Below, piece by piece: positions 24,699 to 36,640 of a DNA stretch of 64,000 nt. Below the pieces are notes generated by a model. That model was not told the origin of the DNA. It searched no databases and was given only the letters and a program-made list of their open reading frames with translations. Origin of the DNA: Magnolia sinica (lineage: Eukaryota; Streptophyta; Magnoliopsida; Magnoliales; Magnoliaceae); the NCBI RefSeq assembly GCF_029962835.1, contig NC_080579.1, forward strand, positions 82,911,959-82,975,958, read 5' to 3'. Each line of letters starts with the position of its first letter. Position 1 is the stretch's first letter. Position numbers and translations under genes: made by a program.

Positions 24699-24892
24699 TG
24701 GTGCACTTGATCGAGAGCAGTTTGCAAGTGCAATCGCATCACACGTGCAAACCGGCATACATGTCTGACATCGTATCCCTTCATCGAGGGATCTATGTAC
24801 ATCTTATGTTTGAAAAATCATGCATAAGTGAATTTGCACCATTGATGAACTTCTATATAGGGTTCCTTTATTATACCAGGGAGCTTTGCCAG

Positions 24893-25381
24893 GGAAGCGG
24901 ATTGCCTGTTACCCGGGATATTCTTGTGCCCGGCACTGTGGGGTGATGTCAATGACAAATCCACTCCGTTTATTTGTTTTTAAATACCACAACAGGACAG
25001 AATTCTAAAAATCAAGAATATCCAAAACTCACGTGGGCCATAACACACAAAACAGTGAGGATTGAACGCGTGGGGTGACAGAAGTTTTGTATCGGGATGA
25101 TAATAGTTCCTACATTTTATCCGAGTAGCAATAACCTTATGAACGGTTTGGATGGCATATAAACACTATCGTAAGCTCAAGGAAAGTTTAAACGGTGGAC
25201 TTTTTGTTCCCACCATATCGTTAATGTAGCCCAAAAATCTGCCTGATTTTTATAATCCTATCCTATTTGGGTCTTTAAAAACAGATAGATGGAGTGGATT
25301 TGTCACGGACATATCTGTGGGTGCTACAGAGCCTCAGGAACAGGTATATCTCTGTGCCCGGGTCACAGGCAATCCGCTTCC
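24893..25381. mobile_element. fold-back MITE copy 1 (GGGCCCACC family)
   Basis: Long inverted ends: left GGAAGCGGATTGCCTGTTAC then CCGGG; the right end is the reverse complement GGAAGCGGATTGCCTGTGAC then CCGGG. Inside lie the family landmarks: CTCACGTGGGCCATA, GTTTGGATGGCATATAAACA and CACTCCGT. There is no coding capacity. I class it as Mutator-like from the target-site length seen in copy 2; no clean duplication was found for this copy. Confidence 0.75.
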
Positions 25382-25443
25382 TAACGAAAGCCAAAAGCGG
25401 GTTCAGGTCAGCTAATGACCCCGTCGCCATACGCGCAGGAAAC

Positions 25444-25909
25444 GAGAGCGGATTAGGTGAGACCCTGGCCTCACCTAAAGACCGTGCGTCCCTTACCGTA
25501 GGGGCCACCTTGATGTTATGTATCAATGCCGTTCATCGGTTTTTCCAGATCATTTTAGGGTATTATCTCAAAAATGAAGTAGATCCAATTATCAATTGGA
25601 CCATACCATAAGAAACAGTGGTGATGGACCATCCTACCATTAAAAACTTGTCAGGGAGTACCTTAATGTTTCCTTAGTGTTTATTTAACATCCAATCTGT
25701 TGATAAGTTCACATAATATGACCCACTAATGGTCAACCAACACGGTTTCTTATGGTATGGTCCACCTGATAATTGGATCTGCTTCGTTCCCTAACATAAT
25801 TCAAAAAAACAATACACGGAATGGATACATAATACATACATCAGGGACCCACGGTAAGGGACGCACCCTCTTAGGTGAGAGAGACTGGGGTCTCACCTAA
25901 TCTGCTTTC
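25444..25909. mobile_element. fold-back MITE copy 2, 9-bp target duplication
   Basis: Ends GAGAGCGGATTAGGTGAGAC and, reverse strand, GAAAGCAGATTAGGTGAGAC. The flanks GCAGGAAAC (25435-25443) and GCATGAAAC (25910-25918) match at 8 of 9 sites, the length expected for Mutator-like elements. The core has GTGCGTCCCTTACCGT arms and TTTTAGGGTATTATCTCAAA. Only 62 bp separate it from copy 1. Confidence 0.8.
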
Positions 25910-26143
25910 GCATGAAACACAAGTGAAATATCCAACCATCCATCATGTGTACTATATCGTGTAGATGTTATTGCTAGAAGAGAAAGGTTGTCCACTCGAT
26001 GCTAGAAGATCTGGGCCCGATTGCTATATTCGTTAGAAATCCATTCCTGATGTCAGTTTCACCCAGCACAAAGATGAGGCAGATCAAACACCCAGATGGG
26101 CACATGACAAGAAAAAGTGGGCGCTGTCGGTAGGCCCTTCATG

Positions 26144-26684
26144 GGAAGCGGATTGTGTACTGAGTAAGCGTAGTGAGTAAACTCTGTGGGCCCCACTGTC
26201 ATTTATGCATTGTATCCACTCCGTCTGTATCCACTCCGTCCATCTGTTTTACCACATAATTTTAGGGCTTTATACCAAAAATGGAATATATAAAAATCTC
26301 AATTGGACCACACTACGGGGAACAGCGTGAATTGAACATCTACCGTTGAAAAATTCTTGGGGGCAACTAAAGTTTTAGATCAAGCTGATATTTGTTTTTT
26401 CCCTTCATCCATGTATGTCTGATCTTACGAACAGGTTGGATGACAAATAAACATCACCGGGGGCCTTAGAAAGTTTTCAATGGTAGAAATCAATACTTCT
26501 ACTTTTTTCCCGTGGTATGATCCACTTGAGCTTTGTATATGCATCAATTTTGAGTTGAACCCCTAAAATGATATGGAAAAATGAATGGACGGCATGGATA
26601 AACCACATGCATTCTCGGAGGGCCTTACAGAGTTTACTCATTACCATAAGAGTGTACGGTAACTCAGTACGCAGTCCAATTTCC
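26144..26684. mobile_element. fold-back MITE copy 3
   Basis: Left end GGAAGCGGATTGTGTACTGA and right end (reverse strand) GGAAATTGGACTGCGTACTG; both arms continue to GAGTAAACTCTGT before the shared core. The flanks CCCTTCATG and CCCTTCGCG match at 7 of 9, within a base of the proposed ends. Confidence 0.7.
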
Positions 26685-26695
26685 CCTTCGCGGGG

Positions 26696-27244
26696 GGAAG
26701 CGGATTGCGAAGTGAGAAACTCACCATGCTTAGCGCACTGAGTAAACTCTGTGAGGTCTGTCATGATTTATGTATTGGATCCGCTCCGTCTATCTATTTT
26801 ACTAGATAATTTTAAGGCATGGGCCGAAAAATTAAGCATATAGAATATGCAAATGGACCACACAACAGGAAACAGTTGAATTGAACGTCTACCGTTGAAA
26901 ACTTCTTGGGAGCCACAGAAGTTTTGGATCAAGTTTATATTTGTGTTTTCCATACATCTATGTTAGTATGATTTCATGAACATGTTGGATGACAAATAAA
27001 CATCATTGTGGGGCCTAGAAAGATTTCAACTGTGGAAATCATTATCCCCACTGTTTCCGATGGTATGATACACTTGATCTTTGGATATGCTTCAATTTTG
27101 GGCTCAACCCCTTAAATTAGATGGAAAAACGGATGATGGCGTAGATAGACAACGTACATTCAAGGTGGGCCCAACTGAGTTTACTCAGTACAATGAGAGT
27201 ACGATGAGAGCATACTGAGTAACTCAGTAGGCAATCCAATTTCC
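26696..27244. mobile_element. fold-back MITE copy 4, next to copy 3
   Basis: Starts 12 bp after copy 3 in the same orientation. Ends GGAAGCGGATTGCGAAGTGA and (reverse strand) GGAAATTGGATTGCCTACTG; the arms share CACTGAGTAAACTC with copy 3. The core contains GGAAACAGTTGAATTGAACG and TTTCCATACATC. Copies 3 and 4 are close relatives in tandem. Confidence 0.7.
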
Positions 27245-27581
27245 TCAATGGGACTACAGTGATGTTTATATGCCATCCAAACTGTTGGTAACATTATTGA
27301 AAACATTCTTGAACCAAAACTTCTGCAGCCACAAAGTAGTTGGTGTGAAACACTACTTTTGGTTGCGTTCCCCCAGACTGTATCTGATATAAATTGGAAT
27401 CCATTCACACCAAAATGATATGTTTTGAAATCTCAACAAACAGGTACCCTCTCCATTCAATTTCGCATGAAATCTTCACCCCGTCAATGACAGGATTCAA
27501 CCATGGCTGCCACCACCACAGGCAGCAGCAGCAGCCATGGCTACCATGAGCAGCTGGTGCCCACGAACCTCTGGCCACAGC
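27245..27581. other. non-coding stretch with a short CAG-rich frame
   Basis: It includes a short ATG frame at 27503 (MAATTTGSSSSHGYHEQLV...) made of CAG/CCA-rich sequence. No domain or splice support is seen; not called as a gene. Confidence 0.35.
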
Positions 27582-28141
27582 TAGGGCTGAAATGGTCTAG
27601 GCTAGTCCATTGGACGTCTGGGCCTAGCTCGTCTTGGGATGGACTTGGGCTGAAGTATAGGCCCAAGATCTGGGCTTGGGCTAGAATATTATACCCGTTT
27701 TAAAATTGGGCTGGGCTTGCACTAGTCGTCCAAAAACACTTCTTATCCAGCCCGACCGTTAGGGTTTTCTAAGGGTAATTTTATAATTTTATTTATACTA
27801 TAAAAAATTTGAAATCCCATCTACTCTCTTTCTGCCTTACCTTGACCCACAGAGGGGTAACTAGACATCTCGAGGGCTAGCACAAGGATCAACTTCCTTG
27901 TGTTGTCATAGCATATGTTCTACTCCATTGAACAAACCACCCCAAACACTGCCCTAAGTTCGTACTTTAGATAAGCTTTCATATCTTTCTCTCGATTTCG
28001 TCATGGTGGCATGGCATGGCATGGCATGGAGCTCGGGCTGGACTATTCTGTCCCATCATGAGCCCGGGTTGGGTTCGGGCCAATGTTGGAAAATGTGGGC
28101 TGGTCTTAGATTGAGCTTTTCCTGACCCATTGACACCTTTA
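27582..28141. mobile_element. probable hAT-like MITE
   Basis: Begins TAGGGCTGAAATGG and ends, reverse strand, TAAAGGTGTCAATGG, a common end type of plant hAT MITEs. The interior is rich in GGGCTGGGCC-type words and a short (ATGGC)n. The 8-bp flanks GCCACAGC and GCTGCAGG match at only 5 of 8, so the ends may be slightly misplaced. Confidence 0.45.
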
Positions 28142-28832
28142 GCTGCAGGGACCCAAAGTCATGGCTGCGAAATAGATGGGGAGATTGAACGGGGTAGGAG
28201 ATTAGTTCTATTTTATTTATTTTTATTTTTTAAAAAGATACTTTAGGATAAGAGAATATGAAAGATAATGGTTTTGATTTGGACCTGGTAATCAATCAGT
28301 GGGCATGCTTGATTATAGGCTTGGTTAAAGATTGGTTTATGTTCTCTCTTTGGTACGAACTATTGTAATTTGTCAACCAGTCTGAGAAGCCCATAAACAA
28401 CAATATGTTGATGTACAAAGTTGTCCACAGTATCTTTAACTACTGGGCAAATCTAGACCATAGAATGCATGAGTTTCATCATTTTGAACACAGGGGTTTT
28501 GCTTCAACATTCTAAGTCAATGAACTAACTTTTATAGCCCACTTGAGATTTGAAATCACCTCATTTTTTGCCAAAGTATATTTCAAGGGGCTCATTATAA
28601 TCATTTTGTAAAATGTTACATATGTACACCAATTTGAGGTATTAAAGATTTTTTAGTTAATCAAATTCAGGTACTGTGAACGTTGCCTGTGGTCTCGACC
28701 ACCCTACTTCCCACACAATCCACATGAGGGCAGAGGAAGGATGTTCGCATGTAGGCCCACTTTGGGGTGATGCAGTGTGTTTATTATTTGACTTGGCTAT
28801 CTTCTCGTTTTCTTGGTTGTGCAATTCTTTCA
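28142..28832. other. non-coding stretch
   Basis: AT-rich sequence without a gene or a recognised repeat. Confidence 0.4.
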
Positions 28833-29766
28833 GGGGGTATTTGGTGCAAGGGATTAGCCGGTATTAAGTGGGATGGAATTGCTTCTTCTTTTTTTTTCTA
28901 ATAAATGCACTTGTCAGTGGATTGTTTCTTAATGCCATGGGAGTGAGTCTATTCACTTTGGTGTTTACGTCCTCTACGAGATATGGCTTAAATATATGTT
29001 TTGATTTGATAGTGTTTGGTTGTACATAGAAAACAACTTCCAATCTTGAAAACAGTTTTTGAAAACCCACGCTAGGAAACAAGGTGGGGCCTACCTTGAT
29101 GTTTGTGAGGATCCACCCTATCCATCCATTTTGCAAGATCATTTTAGGACATGCTATAAAAATTTAGGCAAATCCAAAACTCAAGTGGGCCATACGAAAT
29201 GAAATAGTGGGGAAAGCAATTCCTACCGTTGAAACCTTCCCGAGCTCCACCTTGATGTTTATATGTCATCCCAACCGTTTATAAGGCCATTCCTTTCAGG
29301 ATGAACTGACAACACAGAAAACTTAGCATGATACAAAAATTTTGTGACCATATGAATGTTTCAATGGTGGTCACTCAATCCTCACTGTTTTTTCTCATGT
29401 GGCCCACTTGAGTTTTGAATCCACCTCGTTTTTTTGTCGCATGCCATAAAATGATCTTGCAAAATGGATGGATTCCTCACAAACATCAAGGTGGGCCCCA
29501 CCTCCCTTCCCAACGCAAGAACTTCCTGCGTAAAAACTTTAGCAAAAAATTCGAAGGATTACGAAAATCTGAAGATTACAAAAATCCACACTTGTGGCGA
29601 ATGGGATTGCAGAAAGCCTTCCTTACTCCATTTAAACCAGCACAAGACCCTATGTTGAAAACCCTAGCTCTAATATGACGAACCAAACGAGGAATGATTT
29701 TTCTTACATAGGATTTGAAGATCTATCCCACTTAATACTAGGTAATCCCTTAAACCAAACATGCCC
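28833..29766. mobile_element. Harbinger-like MITE carrying an inserted fold-back MITE
   Basis: Inverted ends GGGGGTATTTGGTGCAAGGG and (reverse strand) GGGCATGTTTGGTTTAAGGG, both followed by ATTA..(C/T)...GTATTAAGTGGGAT. The flanks TCA/TTA suggest a 3-bp PIF/Harbinger duplication. The middle is occupied by another element (29075-29509). No transposase. Confidence 0.6.
29075..29509. mobile_element. fold-back MITE copy 5, nested
   Basis: Arms GGAAACAAGGTGGGGCCTAC and (reverse strand) GGAAGGGAGGTGGGGCCCAC continue through CTTGATGTTTGTGAGGAATCC. The core has the family words GTGGGCCATACGAAATGAAA and TTTATATGTCATCCCAACCG. It lies inside the Harbinger-like MITE. Confidence 0.7.
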
Positions 29767-31956
29767 TTAAAGTCGACCAAGAATGGTATGTTTGGAAATT
29801 TGAAGTCGTCACTAGCCAATTAAGCTTGGTTGAATCCACAATTAGCTAGAGTTTGTGGGATAGCCTTGAGGTCAGGATATCGTGAAATCTCTTAACCTAA
29901 ATAACTTCAACGATTAGCCTGTAACCACAAGATTTGAGTAAGGGTCTCGATGACAGAAGAGGATGAGGTTAAGCACCATCTTCTACCCGCACGATGTGTA
30001 ATCTTTACTCTATGAGATGTATGACTTTCGAGAAAATTTAACTATGCAGTAGTGTTGTGCATCTAGTCTTACTTCACGTAGTCCTTTAAGAGGACCAAGC
30101 AAGTGAAAATAGAAAAAATCATATCCTAGAGTCAGGAGGTCAAGCGACATCAAGTATGCAAACAAAAAAAGGTACACAAAATAGATAAAGTAAGAATGTG
30201 AATGACGATGATGATAAATTTGTGAATGTGTACTAAAATGGAATGTGTTTTGAGTTTGACTGAGATGTCTGGAAGAAAAGAGAAATAGGATACCCTTTTT
30301 ATACAAAAGGGATGATCAAACATCTCTAATTCTGACCCTACTCTTGATTTAGCTAACTTCCTTTGATGGATTGAATTTTTAAGGGCTGGCATTTTCAACT
30401 AGGCAGGGCTTCGGCAATGGTGTAGAACTTTTCGAGCAATCTTAAAGAAAGGGGACCCCTCGCAAAAAAAAAAAAAAAAAAAGGCTTACTGGAGGCCTGG
30501 ATTTATAGAAAATTATCGTCAACTTGTGGTGAGCCAATATTGTTCTTTCGTTCATCTACATCTTTGGTTGGTAAAAAGTAGGCCAGGTGTTTTTAGGTGT
30601 GCGGTGGGTTGACAGTTCACTTCCTTCATTCTCTCCTGCCTGGCTATGTTTTGGAGCTTTTCCTTCGCTTTTGATGTCTGATTCCTGGCTAATCCCAAGC
30701 TTACAATATCTACGATCTCTTGATCATGATCGTTTACTGCCTCTAAGGGGTACTTAGGTTATATTCTTTGTTTTTTGGTCTATTTCCATTACTTCTTGGG
30801 GCGTATGGGTGTAGTTTTATTGAAGCGAAGCACGGGTATGGATTTGAGCACATGCATATTATTAGTTCTGATTATAGGTCCAAGGGTCGAAATCTCTCAA
30901 TCTAGTTCTATGACTGTAATCATGATGAACCGAGGTTCCCGCTTCTTAATTTTGCTAAGCATGTAGTGGTTGTTAAGGGATAGAGGGGCGATTTTATCGA
31001 AGTTCAACCAATGATTTATGAGTAGTATTTTGCGATTTAGGTGGGTTGTCTATAAATGCCCCTTTCTAGCAAAGGTTGCCAGCAACCGAATGCTAAAGCA
31101 AGTGAACACTCCACCGTTCGGTTAGGATGGTGCGAATTGTCTTATTTCAATCATAGTATCTTCATCAAAATGCTTATGGGGTCGAAAAAACGTTGTGACT
31201 TGTCCCTATGCTTCTTATGGCTTTAAGGGTCACCAAATCAATACTCCTCCACATCATGATTACAATGAGCGCATCAAGGGTGTCTTCAAGTCTGGATGGT
31301 TGGAGCCTTTACGCTTTTTGTAGCATTATGAGGGTAACTTTTTTTTTAATACGGAAAAGTAGTTCGCGGTGCATGCACGATCCCTTAAAACTGCTTGTAA
31401 GACAAGTCATCTGTAACGGGCAATTTCCTACACGTTCTACACCTTTTGCAGATATCCCACATTATGGATGCATTGGTCTTATAAGTATCTTGGACTAGAG
31501 TCTTTTTAGGTTATTCTTCTAGCATGCAAAATTTTGATTTTGACACTTTCATCGAACTGAGCTTCTTCACAGCTAAAAGTGTAGTTGTGTTATCTTAATC
31601 ATACTTTGTTTGCATTCTAAGAAGGTCGACCTAACACTAAGAGTCTTTAAGTCGATTGTCTTGTATCCCACATATGATTTAGGAAAAACCAAGATTAAAT
31701 ATTGCTTGTGTCAGTACCCACCAGGGAGTGTGAAAGACTCCTCAGTGCCTCGGATATCGTGTGCATTGGGTTTCTGAAATCTTTTATTTTTTATTTTGGA
31801 TTTTGAAGAGGTCCCTACCGGTAGAACATGGTTTTGTGAAGTTTTTATGTAAAAATCATTTTAAAATATCTTTTCGAAGCTGTTTTATCATCAGATGGTT
31901 TTTTTATTGGGCCTTTTCTTCTTCTTTATTTCTTAGGAATTTCTCAATTGAGTCTA
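29767..31956. other. 2.2-kb stretch without gene
   Basis: Mixed sequence with a homopolymer A run near 30.47 kb and several short unrelated frames. Parts near 29.95-30.03 and 31.70-31.90 kb look like decayed repeat DNA, but I cannot name the family. Confidence 0.4.
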
Positions 31957-32560
31957 TGATGTAGAGTGGGTCACAGACACTTTCATGTCCAAGATGGACC
32001 AGAGAAGGCCCGATCAGAGGTGGAAGTGATCAAGATTGTCAGAACTTCAAAATAGTCGTATCTCACAAACCAGGATGAGTTTTTCGATATATCATATATG
32101 ATTTTGGTATAGGAGAAGATACTTTAGCCAACCAACCCCACTATGATGGGTTGACCGTACCAGATTCACTTGATTCCATCATATCAACGGTCAAAAGTCT
32201 TTTTTATTTTCATTTTTACTATAAACAATAAGTTTTGATTCAATCATAACTTTTGATCCTTTGTGTTTTAAGAGGTGTGTCCAACATGAAAATGGCTTAA
32301 TAAAATTAGGAGAATAACATGTTTAGGCCAAATTGGACACTATTTTTGGCCAAAAACCATAAAGTCTAATAGGAATCATGATTGTCTATAAATAAGAAGT
32401 TTACTACTTATAATAAGTCACGTTTTTAGGGAGTTTTGAGTCTGAAACTCCACTCTAGGTTTGAGTTCACTATTTTTTATTGAGTAGTCTAGAGTCACCA
32501 AAACCGTTCTTACAATTGTAGGTGTCAATTCTTCCTCTAATGCATCAAGTGGATATCATT
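31957..32560 (+). repeat. copy of the 704-bp LTR family (copy 1, end uncertain)
   Basis: Begins TGATGTAGAGTGGGTCAC and shares a long ordered series of motifs with 46877-47580 (opposite strand) and 63474-64000. These include TTTCATGTCCAAGATGGA, TCTCACAAACCAGGATGAG, TAGCCAACCAACC, TCCAACATGAAAA and CTATAAATA. The right end could not be fixed. Probably a solo LTR or truncated LTR. Confidence 0.65.
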
Positions 32561-32766
32561 AGTATGGTATGTCATTAGCTTGGTGTAGGTTTGTTTCTAC
32601 TTGATTTTGCTGATCGCATGGCAGAGCTCCAAGTTGGGTCTTGTTCTCTCCTGTTTTTCCTTCCTTCTTTGCCAGCTTCTTTTGTTAGAGTTCCTTTTTT
32701 GTGGTTTAAAGGATATGTAGGTCTCTTCCGTTTTGTGGAGCCCACCTAAATGATTGTATATAATTT

Positions 32767-32943
32767 GAGCCCGGATCCTCTGTTATCTGGTCAACAGGGA
32801 TTCACTGTTACCCTAATGGTTTGGCGTCCAAAGCTTCTTTTTTTTTTTTTTGTTTTTTTTTTTTTTTGAGTGGTGACGTGGACCAATGAGGATTAGGGTA
32901 ACAGGAAATCTCTATTGACCAGATAACAGAGGATCCCGAACTC
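32767..32943. mobile_element. 177-bp Mutator-like MITE, perfect 9-bp duplication
   Basis: Inverted ends of about 50 bp (GAGCCCGGATCCTCTGTTAT..., GAGTTCGGGATCCTCTGTTA on the reverse strand) around a poly-T centre. The 9-bp duplication ATATAATTT is exact at 32758-32766 and 32944-32952. A second copy, in reverse orientation, is at 38739-38910. Confidence 0.92.
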
Positions 32944-32952
32944 ATATAATTT

Positions 32953-33678
32953 TCTGCATCAATAGACTTATAAAGTTATAGGTGGTGTGCTCCCACCTAA
33001 AAAAAAAGTCGGAGGTATTATGATTCATAGCATATTTTACAAACTAAGCACGTTAGTCTCATAACTTGATTTAGTTGACCCAGCCCAAGTTAGGAAAACC
33101 AGGCCTACCATGGTCAGCATGCGACTGGGCCTGATTTTCAAGTTTACCCACAACTTGGTAACTCAGGTGACAAACATGTCAATCGGGTTCAGTTTCAAGG
33201 TAATGTGCTAATTTTCTACAACAGAATAAAAAAAAAAGAAAAAAAAGAAAAAAAAAGAATGGTCGTTATTTTTTATTTTATTTTTTCTAATTTCTAGAGA
33301 AGAATAATAAGAATTGGAGTAATTTCCTTTTTGATATTTTCAAGATTTATATTTAATGAAAAAGACTAAGGATGAAGAAAGAAAAGTATAGTTTTTGTTA
33401 AACTTTTATTTATTTATTATTTTTATGAATTAGTTTCTACTCAGGACCAGTTAGAAAGTGTTGTTGTTTTTTTTTTTTTTCCCTTTTTCAGAAGTATGTA
33501 TCCATATGCAATGACATGAAAATAAAAGAAAATAAAATAAAATAAGAAGGAAAAAACTTCTTCTCTTAAGTAGTTAGATTAACTTTTCTTTAATTACTAT
33601 TATATATTAATCCTAATTAGATTATGAGAGATGCTTCAGTTACACGTAACCCATCCATAGCGGTTATTATGGACCCAT
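32953..33678. other. non-coding stretch, A/T homopolymers
   Basis: AT-rich with several A and T runs near 33.23 and 33.47 kb. No gene. Confidence 0.4.
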
Positions 33679-34202
33679 GGGAGCTGATTGTGTCCTGCCC
33701 CTGACTAGAACATTATCCGTACATGCAGGGGCTCTGTGGGGCCCACCGTAATGTATGGGTTTTATCCATGCCATCTATAAATTATTCTAGATCATTTTAA
33801 GGCATAAGCTCAAAAAATAGGGAGGTCCAAAGCTCAAATGGACCCTGCTACTGGAAGCAGAGGTGATAATGACACTCACCATTGAACCTTCTTAGGGGTT
33901 ACAGTGATGTTTATTTGCCATCTAACTTGTTCATAAGGTTCTATAAGACCTGGAAGATGGAAAACACAAATATCAGCTTGATCAAAAACTTCTATGACTT
34001 CCAAGAAGCTTTTAACTTGAGCGTTCAATCCCTACTTTGTAGTCCACTTGAGCCTTAGTTCTGCCTCATTTTTGGGTTCATACCCTAAAATGATAGGGAA
34101 AATGGATAGATGGCGTGGATAAAACACACATATCATGGTTGGCCTACACAGCCCTTCCTGGACAGATTATGGTCCAGGCGGGGGCAACACGCAATCCCCT
34201 TT
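33679..34202. mobile_element. fold-back MITE copy 6
   Basis: Left GGGAGCTGATTGTGTCCTGC then CCC; right (reverse strand) GGGGATTGCGTGTTGCCCCC. The arms reach CTGTGTAGGCC/CTCTGTGGGGCCCACC and then the shared core (ATTCTAGATCATTTTAAGGC, GGAAGATGGAAAACAC). The ends are approximate. Confidence 0.65.
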
Positions 34203-34629
34203 CCAGACAAATGCAATTTTTCTTTTTTAAAATGGCCATAATGGCCATTATGCCCCGTATCATAAGAATAACCATTACTGTAGCCGTTATAGCTCGTTGC
34301 TAAATAGCTTGGATCCATTAGCTCACAAGAGCAGTGTAAGGTATAGCACGCCTAGTTGTATTGGGACACTTAGTCAAATCCACTGTCCACTGAGTCCCAC
34401 TCACATTTCATAGTATAATCCATTGATCCCGACTATCCACTGTGTCCCACACACATTTCAGCATCTATCATGCTAAACATCAGACCAATCCCACAAATAT
34501 TAATCATTTGATTAATGGCCTTTTATATGGACGATTAAGATTGTTTACACAAAAATGTCCAACCAAGAAGTTGGTGCATCTATTTACTAGAGCCCCTCAT
34601 GGAGTGCTCGTGATTTTAAAGAACTTTCC
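34203..34629. other. non-coding stretch
   Basis: Contains CCACTGTGTCCCACTCACAT-like words repeated twice near 34.38-34.46 kb. No gene. Confidence 0.4.
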
Positions 34630-34741
34630 TTAAGCAATGGTAGCCATCAGATTCCTGGCTTAGAAAAAAGGATAGTTATAGAAAATTAAGCAATGGTAGC
34701 CATCAGATTCCTAGCTTAGAAAAAAGGATGGTTATAGAAAA
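34630..34741. repeat. 56-bp direct tandem duplication
   Basis: TTAAGCAATGGTAGCCATCA starts at 34630 and again at 34686. The two 56-bp units differ at about two sites, so the duplication is recent. Confidence 0.9.
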
Positions 34742-34799
34742 TAAATCCAAATCAAGGATGACTGTTGATCCAATCAGTGTGATTTTTCTATAAAATATG

Positions 34800-35796
34800 T
34801 GTTGGTATGGAATTCGGCTACATAGAATATGTGTATATTGCAGGCATGTCACAATTGATTGGGTCTAATTCAAACCGTGGCCATGACCCCTGGCATCCAG
34901 ATAGAGTGAGGTTTGGTTGTATGCTTCATTGTTTGTCTATTCAGTCAATTCGCACTCATTACTTAGGTGATTGGTCGAAGTTGGGGCTCTTCTTCCAATG
35001 AGCTCTTTTTTTCCTTGAAAATTTAAGGAATTTTATAGGTGTAACAATTCTATGGTTGAAACAAAAAAGATTAGAGAGAGGTGGATGTGGAGAAAGACGT
35101 GTGACTCATTACTACAACGGGATCACTAGCCTGGCTGAGAGTAGCAGGGTGCTTCTACGAGCAATGTGATGATGAACGAGGCAAAGACAATGCTAAATAT
35201 TACAACTATGGTTGGCCCAGCATATGAGCATAGGCGGACAGCCTAAGCTAAGGTCATCCTTCAGATTTGTCATACAGGCGCAGATGGAAGGGAATTACAG
35301 GTGCTAGCAACAGCTAATAGTTGGTCCGGCATGTTCGCAGCAATGAACTGAAATTACATGTACCATAACAGTCCGATGTTGCTCAGGAACGGAGAACTAA
35401 ATATAGATACACAGTGTTATGCTGGATTTGTAGTTGGATTTTGAATTCGTAGAAAGGGGGAAGGGTCGCATTCTTGATCTACTTCTGTTATTTATAGCTT
35501 TCTGGAGGATATGAGGGAACAATTGTCTGTCCATGTGGTACTTTCAATGTAACCAGCTGGGAAAGAGCAATTACATTCATCGACCATGATCTTATCCTCA
35601 TTGGATGCTCAGAACAAGCTCTAGGGTTGAGGTGGCTGGAACAGTTCCTTACTCTTATCCAGAGATAATCTAAATACTAAAAACAACGATGAAGAGATGA
35701 CCTGTCCATTAAATCTTTACACATGCTTCTCAAATATCCTTTATGCCACATGGCTCGATCTGCATCGTTTATATGGTTTGGACGGATTTTGGTACA
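34800..35796 (-). repeat. Gypsy fossil LTR (3' side)
   Basis: It matches 52637-53552 over its length, with landmarks such as GAGGTTTGGTTGTATGC, TGGTTGAAACAAAAAAGATT and CAACGGGATCACTAGCC. On the plus strand it ends GATTTTGGTACA, i.e. it starts TGTACC on its own strand. The minus-strand CTATAAATAACAG near 35.5 kb is a plausible TATA box. Confidence 0.65.
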
Positions 35797-36119
35797 AACA
35801 ATACCTTCTCACATTTCTAGCTTTTCTTAAATTGAATAGCTAAAAATGTGGTAATGCATTAATGAGGTGGCCACATGGCGCTCTTTACTTCCTCAATAAC
35901 AAAAGGCGTCTTTATCTTTTTATTCTTCCCACCATACATTTTCCATGTGTCACACGAAGAATACATTTTTGTATCTCTAACACAGCTTTTGCCTTTAAAT
36001 TCATTTGTATCATCATATGACAATTAATGATGCATATGCGAAGGCTTAATAAATGTTATCTCATCTTTTTTGCCCATTTTTTCTTTAACTTTAGTTGTGA
36101 CCTCCATAGTCATTCTATG

Positions 36120-36640
36120 CGGGGGCTGCTTGACTGGTTTGGATCATTCTTTAATCGACAATTGATGCTCAACTAATTTTTTGGCTTAAACCTGGCATTT
36201 CATGATTATCCTAAACAAAACAATTTTTGTATTTCAGTAGGAGTTCTACCATTACCTTGTGTTCTTCCGTCGATAAGAAACCACTAATGTATTTCGGTCG
36301 GGGGAAACAATCATCTCTTATATTAACTTCGACCAAAGGATCTTGGACGTCCACCTGCAAATCGTCAAGCTTTGCTAGGGCAACTTCCAAGTAGGGCTGT
36401 CAACGGGCCGGGCCTGGGGTTGGTCTTGGCCCAGATTTTAAACTGTTTCGGGTCAGGCCTATTCAAAATTCTCATTTTGCAGGCCCAAGCCCAATCCGTT
36501 GATACCCCTACTTCTAAATCTTTAAAAGATATGTCGTCTCTAACACTTTCATCGTATTCTAGCAAACACTCGACTATATTGACAAAACAACTGCTTCCTA
36601 ACTCATGATTATCAAAAGTTTGCTTGATTTTAACAAATCA
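36120..36640 (-). pseudogene. Gypsy pol fragment (linker before reverse transcriptase)
   Basis: The minus strand reads fragments such as LAKLDDLQVDVQDPLVEVNI and NHEMPGL. They match the segment that precedes reverse transcriptase in Tat/Athila-type Gypsy elements (family knowledge: ...EYKDVFAWSYEDMPGLDP...). It is interrupted by a 119-bp hAT-like MITE and belongs to the fossil at 34.8-53.6 kb. Confidence 0.6.
36392..36510. mobile_element. 119-bp hAT-like MITE
   Basis: Ends TAGGGCTGTCAACGGGCC and (reverse strand) TAGGGGTATCAACGGATTGG. The 8-bp flanks CTTCCAAG (36384-36391) and CTTCTAAA (36511-36518) match at 6 of 8. A standard plant hAT MITE with GGGCC-rich subterminal sequence. Confidence 0.8.

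Noticed and set aside
27503-27703. Short CAG-rich frame (MAATTTGSSSS...) as a host gene start
   Set aside because: Only a few dozen codons before an hAT-like MITE begins, low complexity, no splice or homology support; kept as a remark only.
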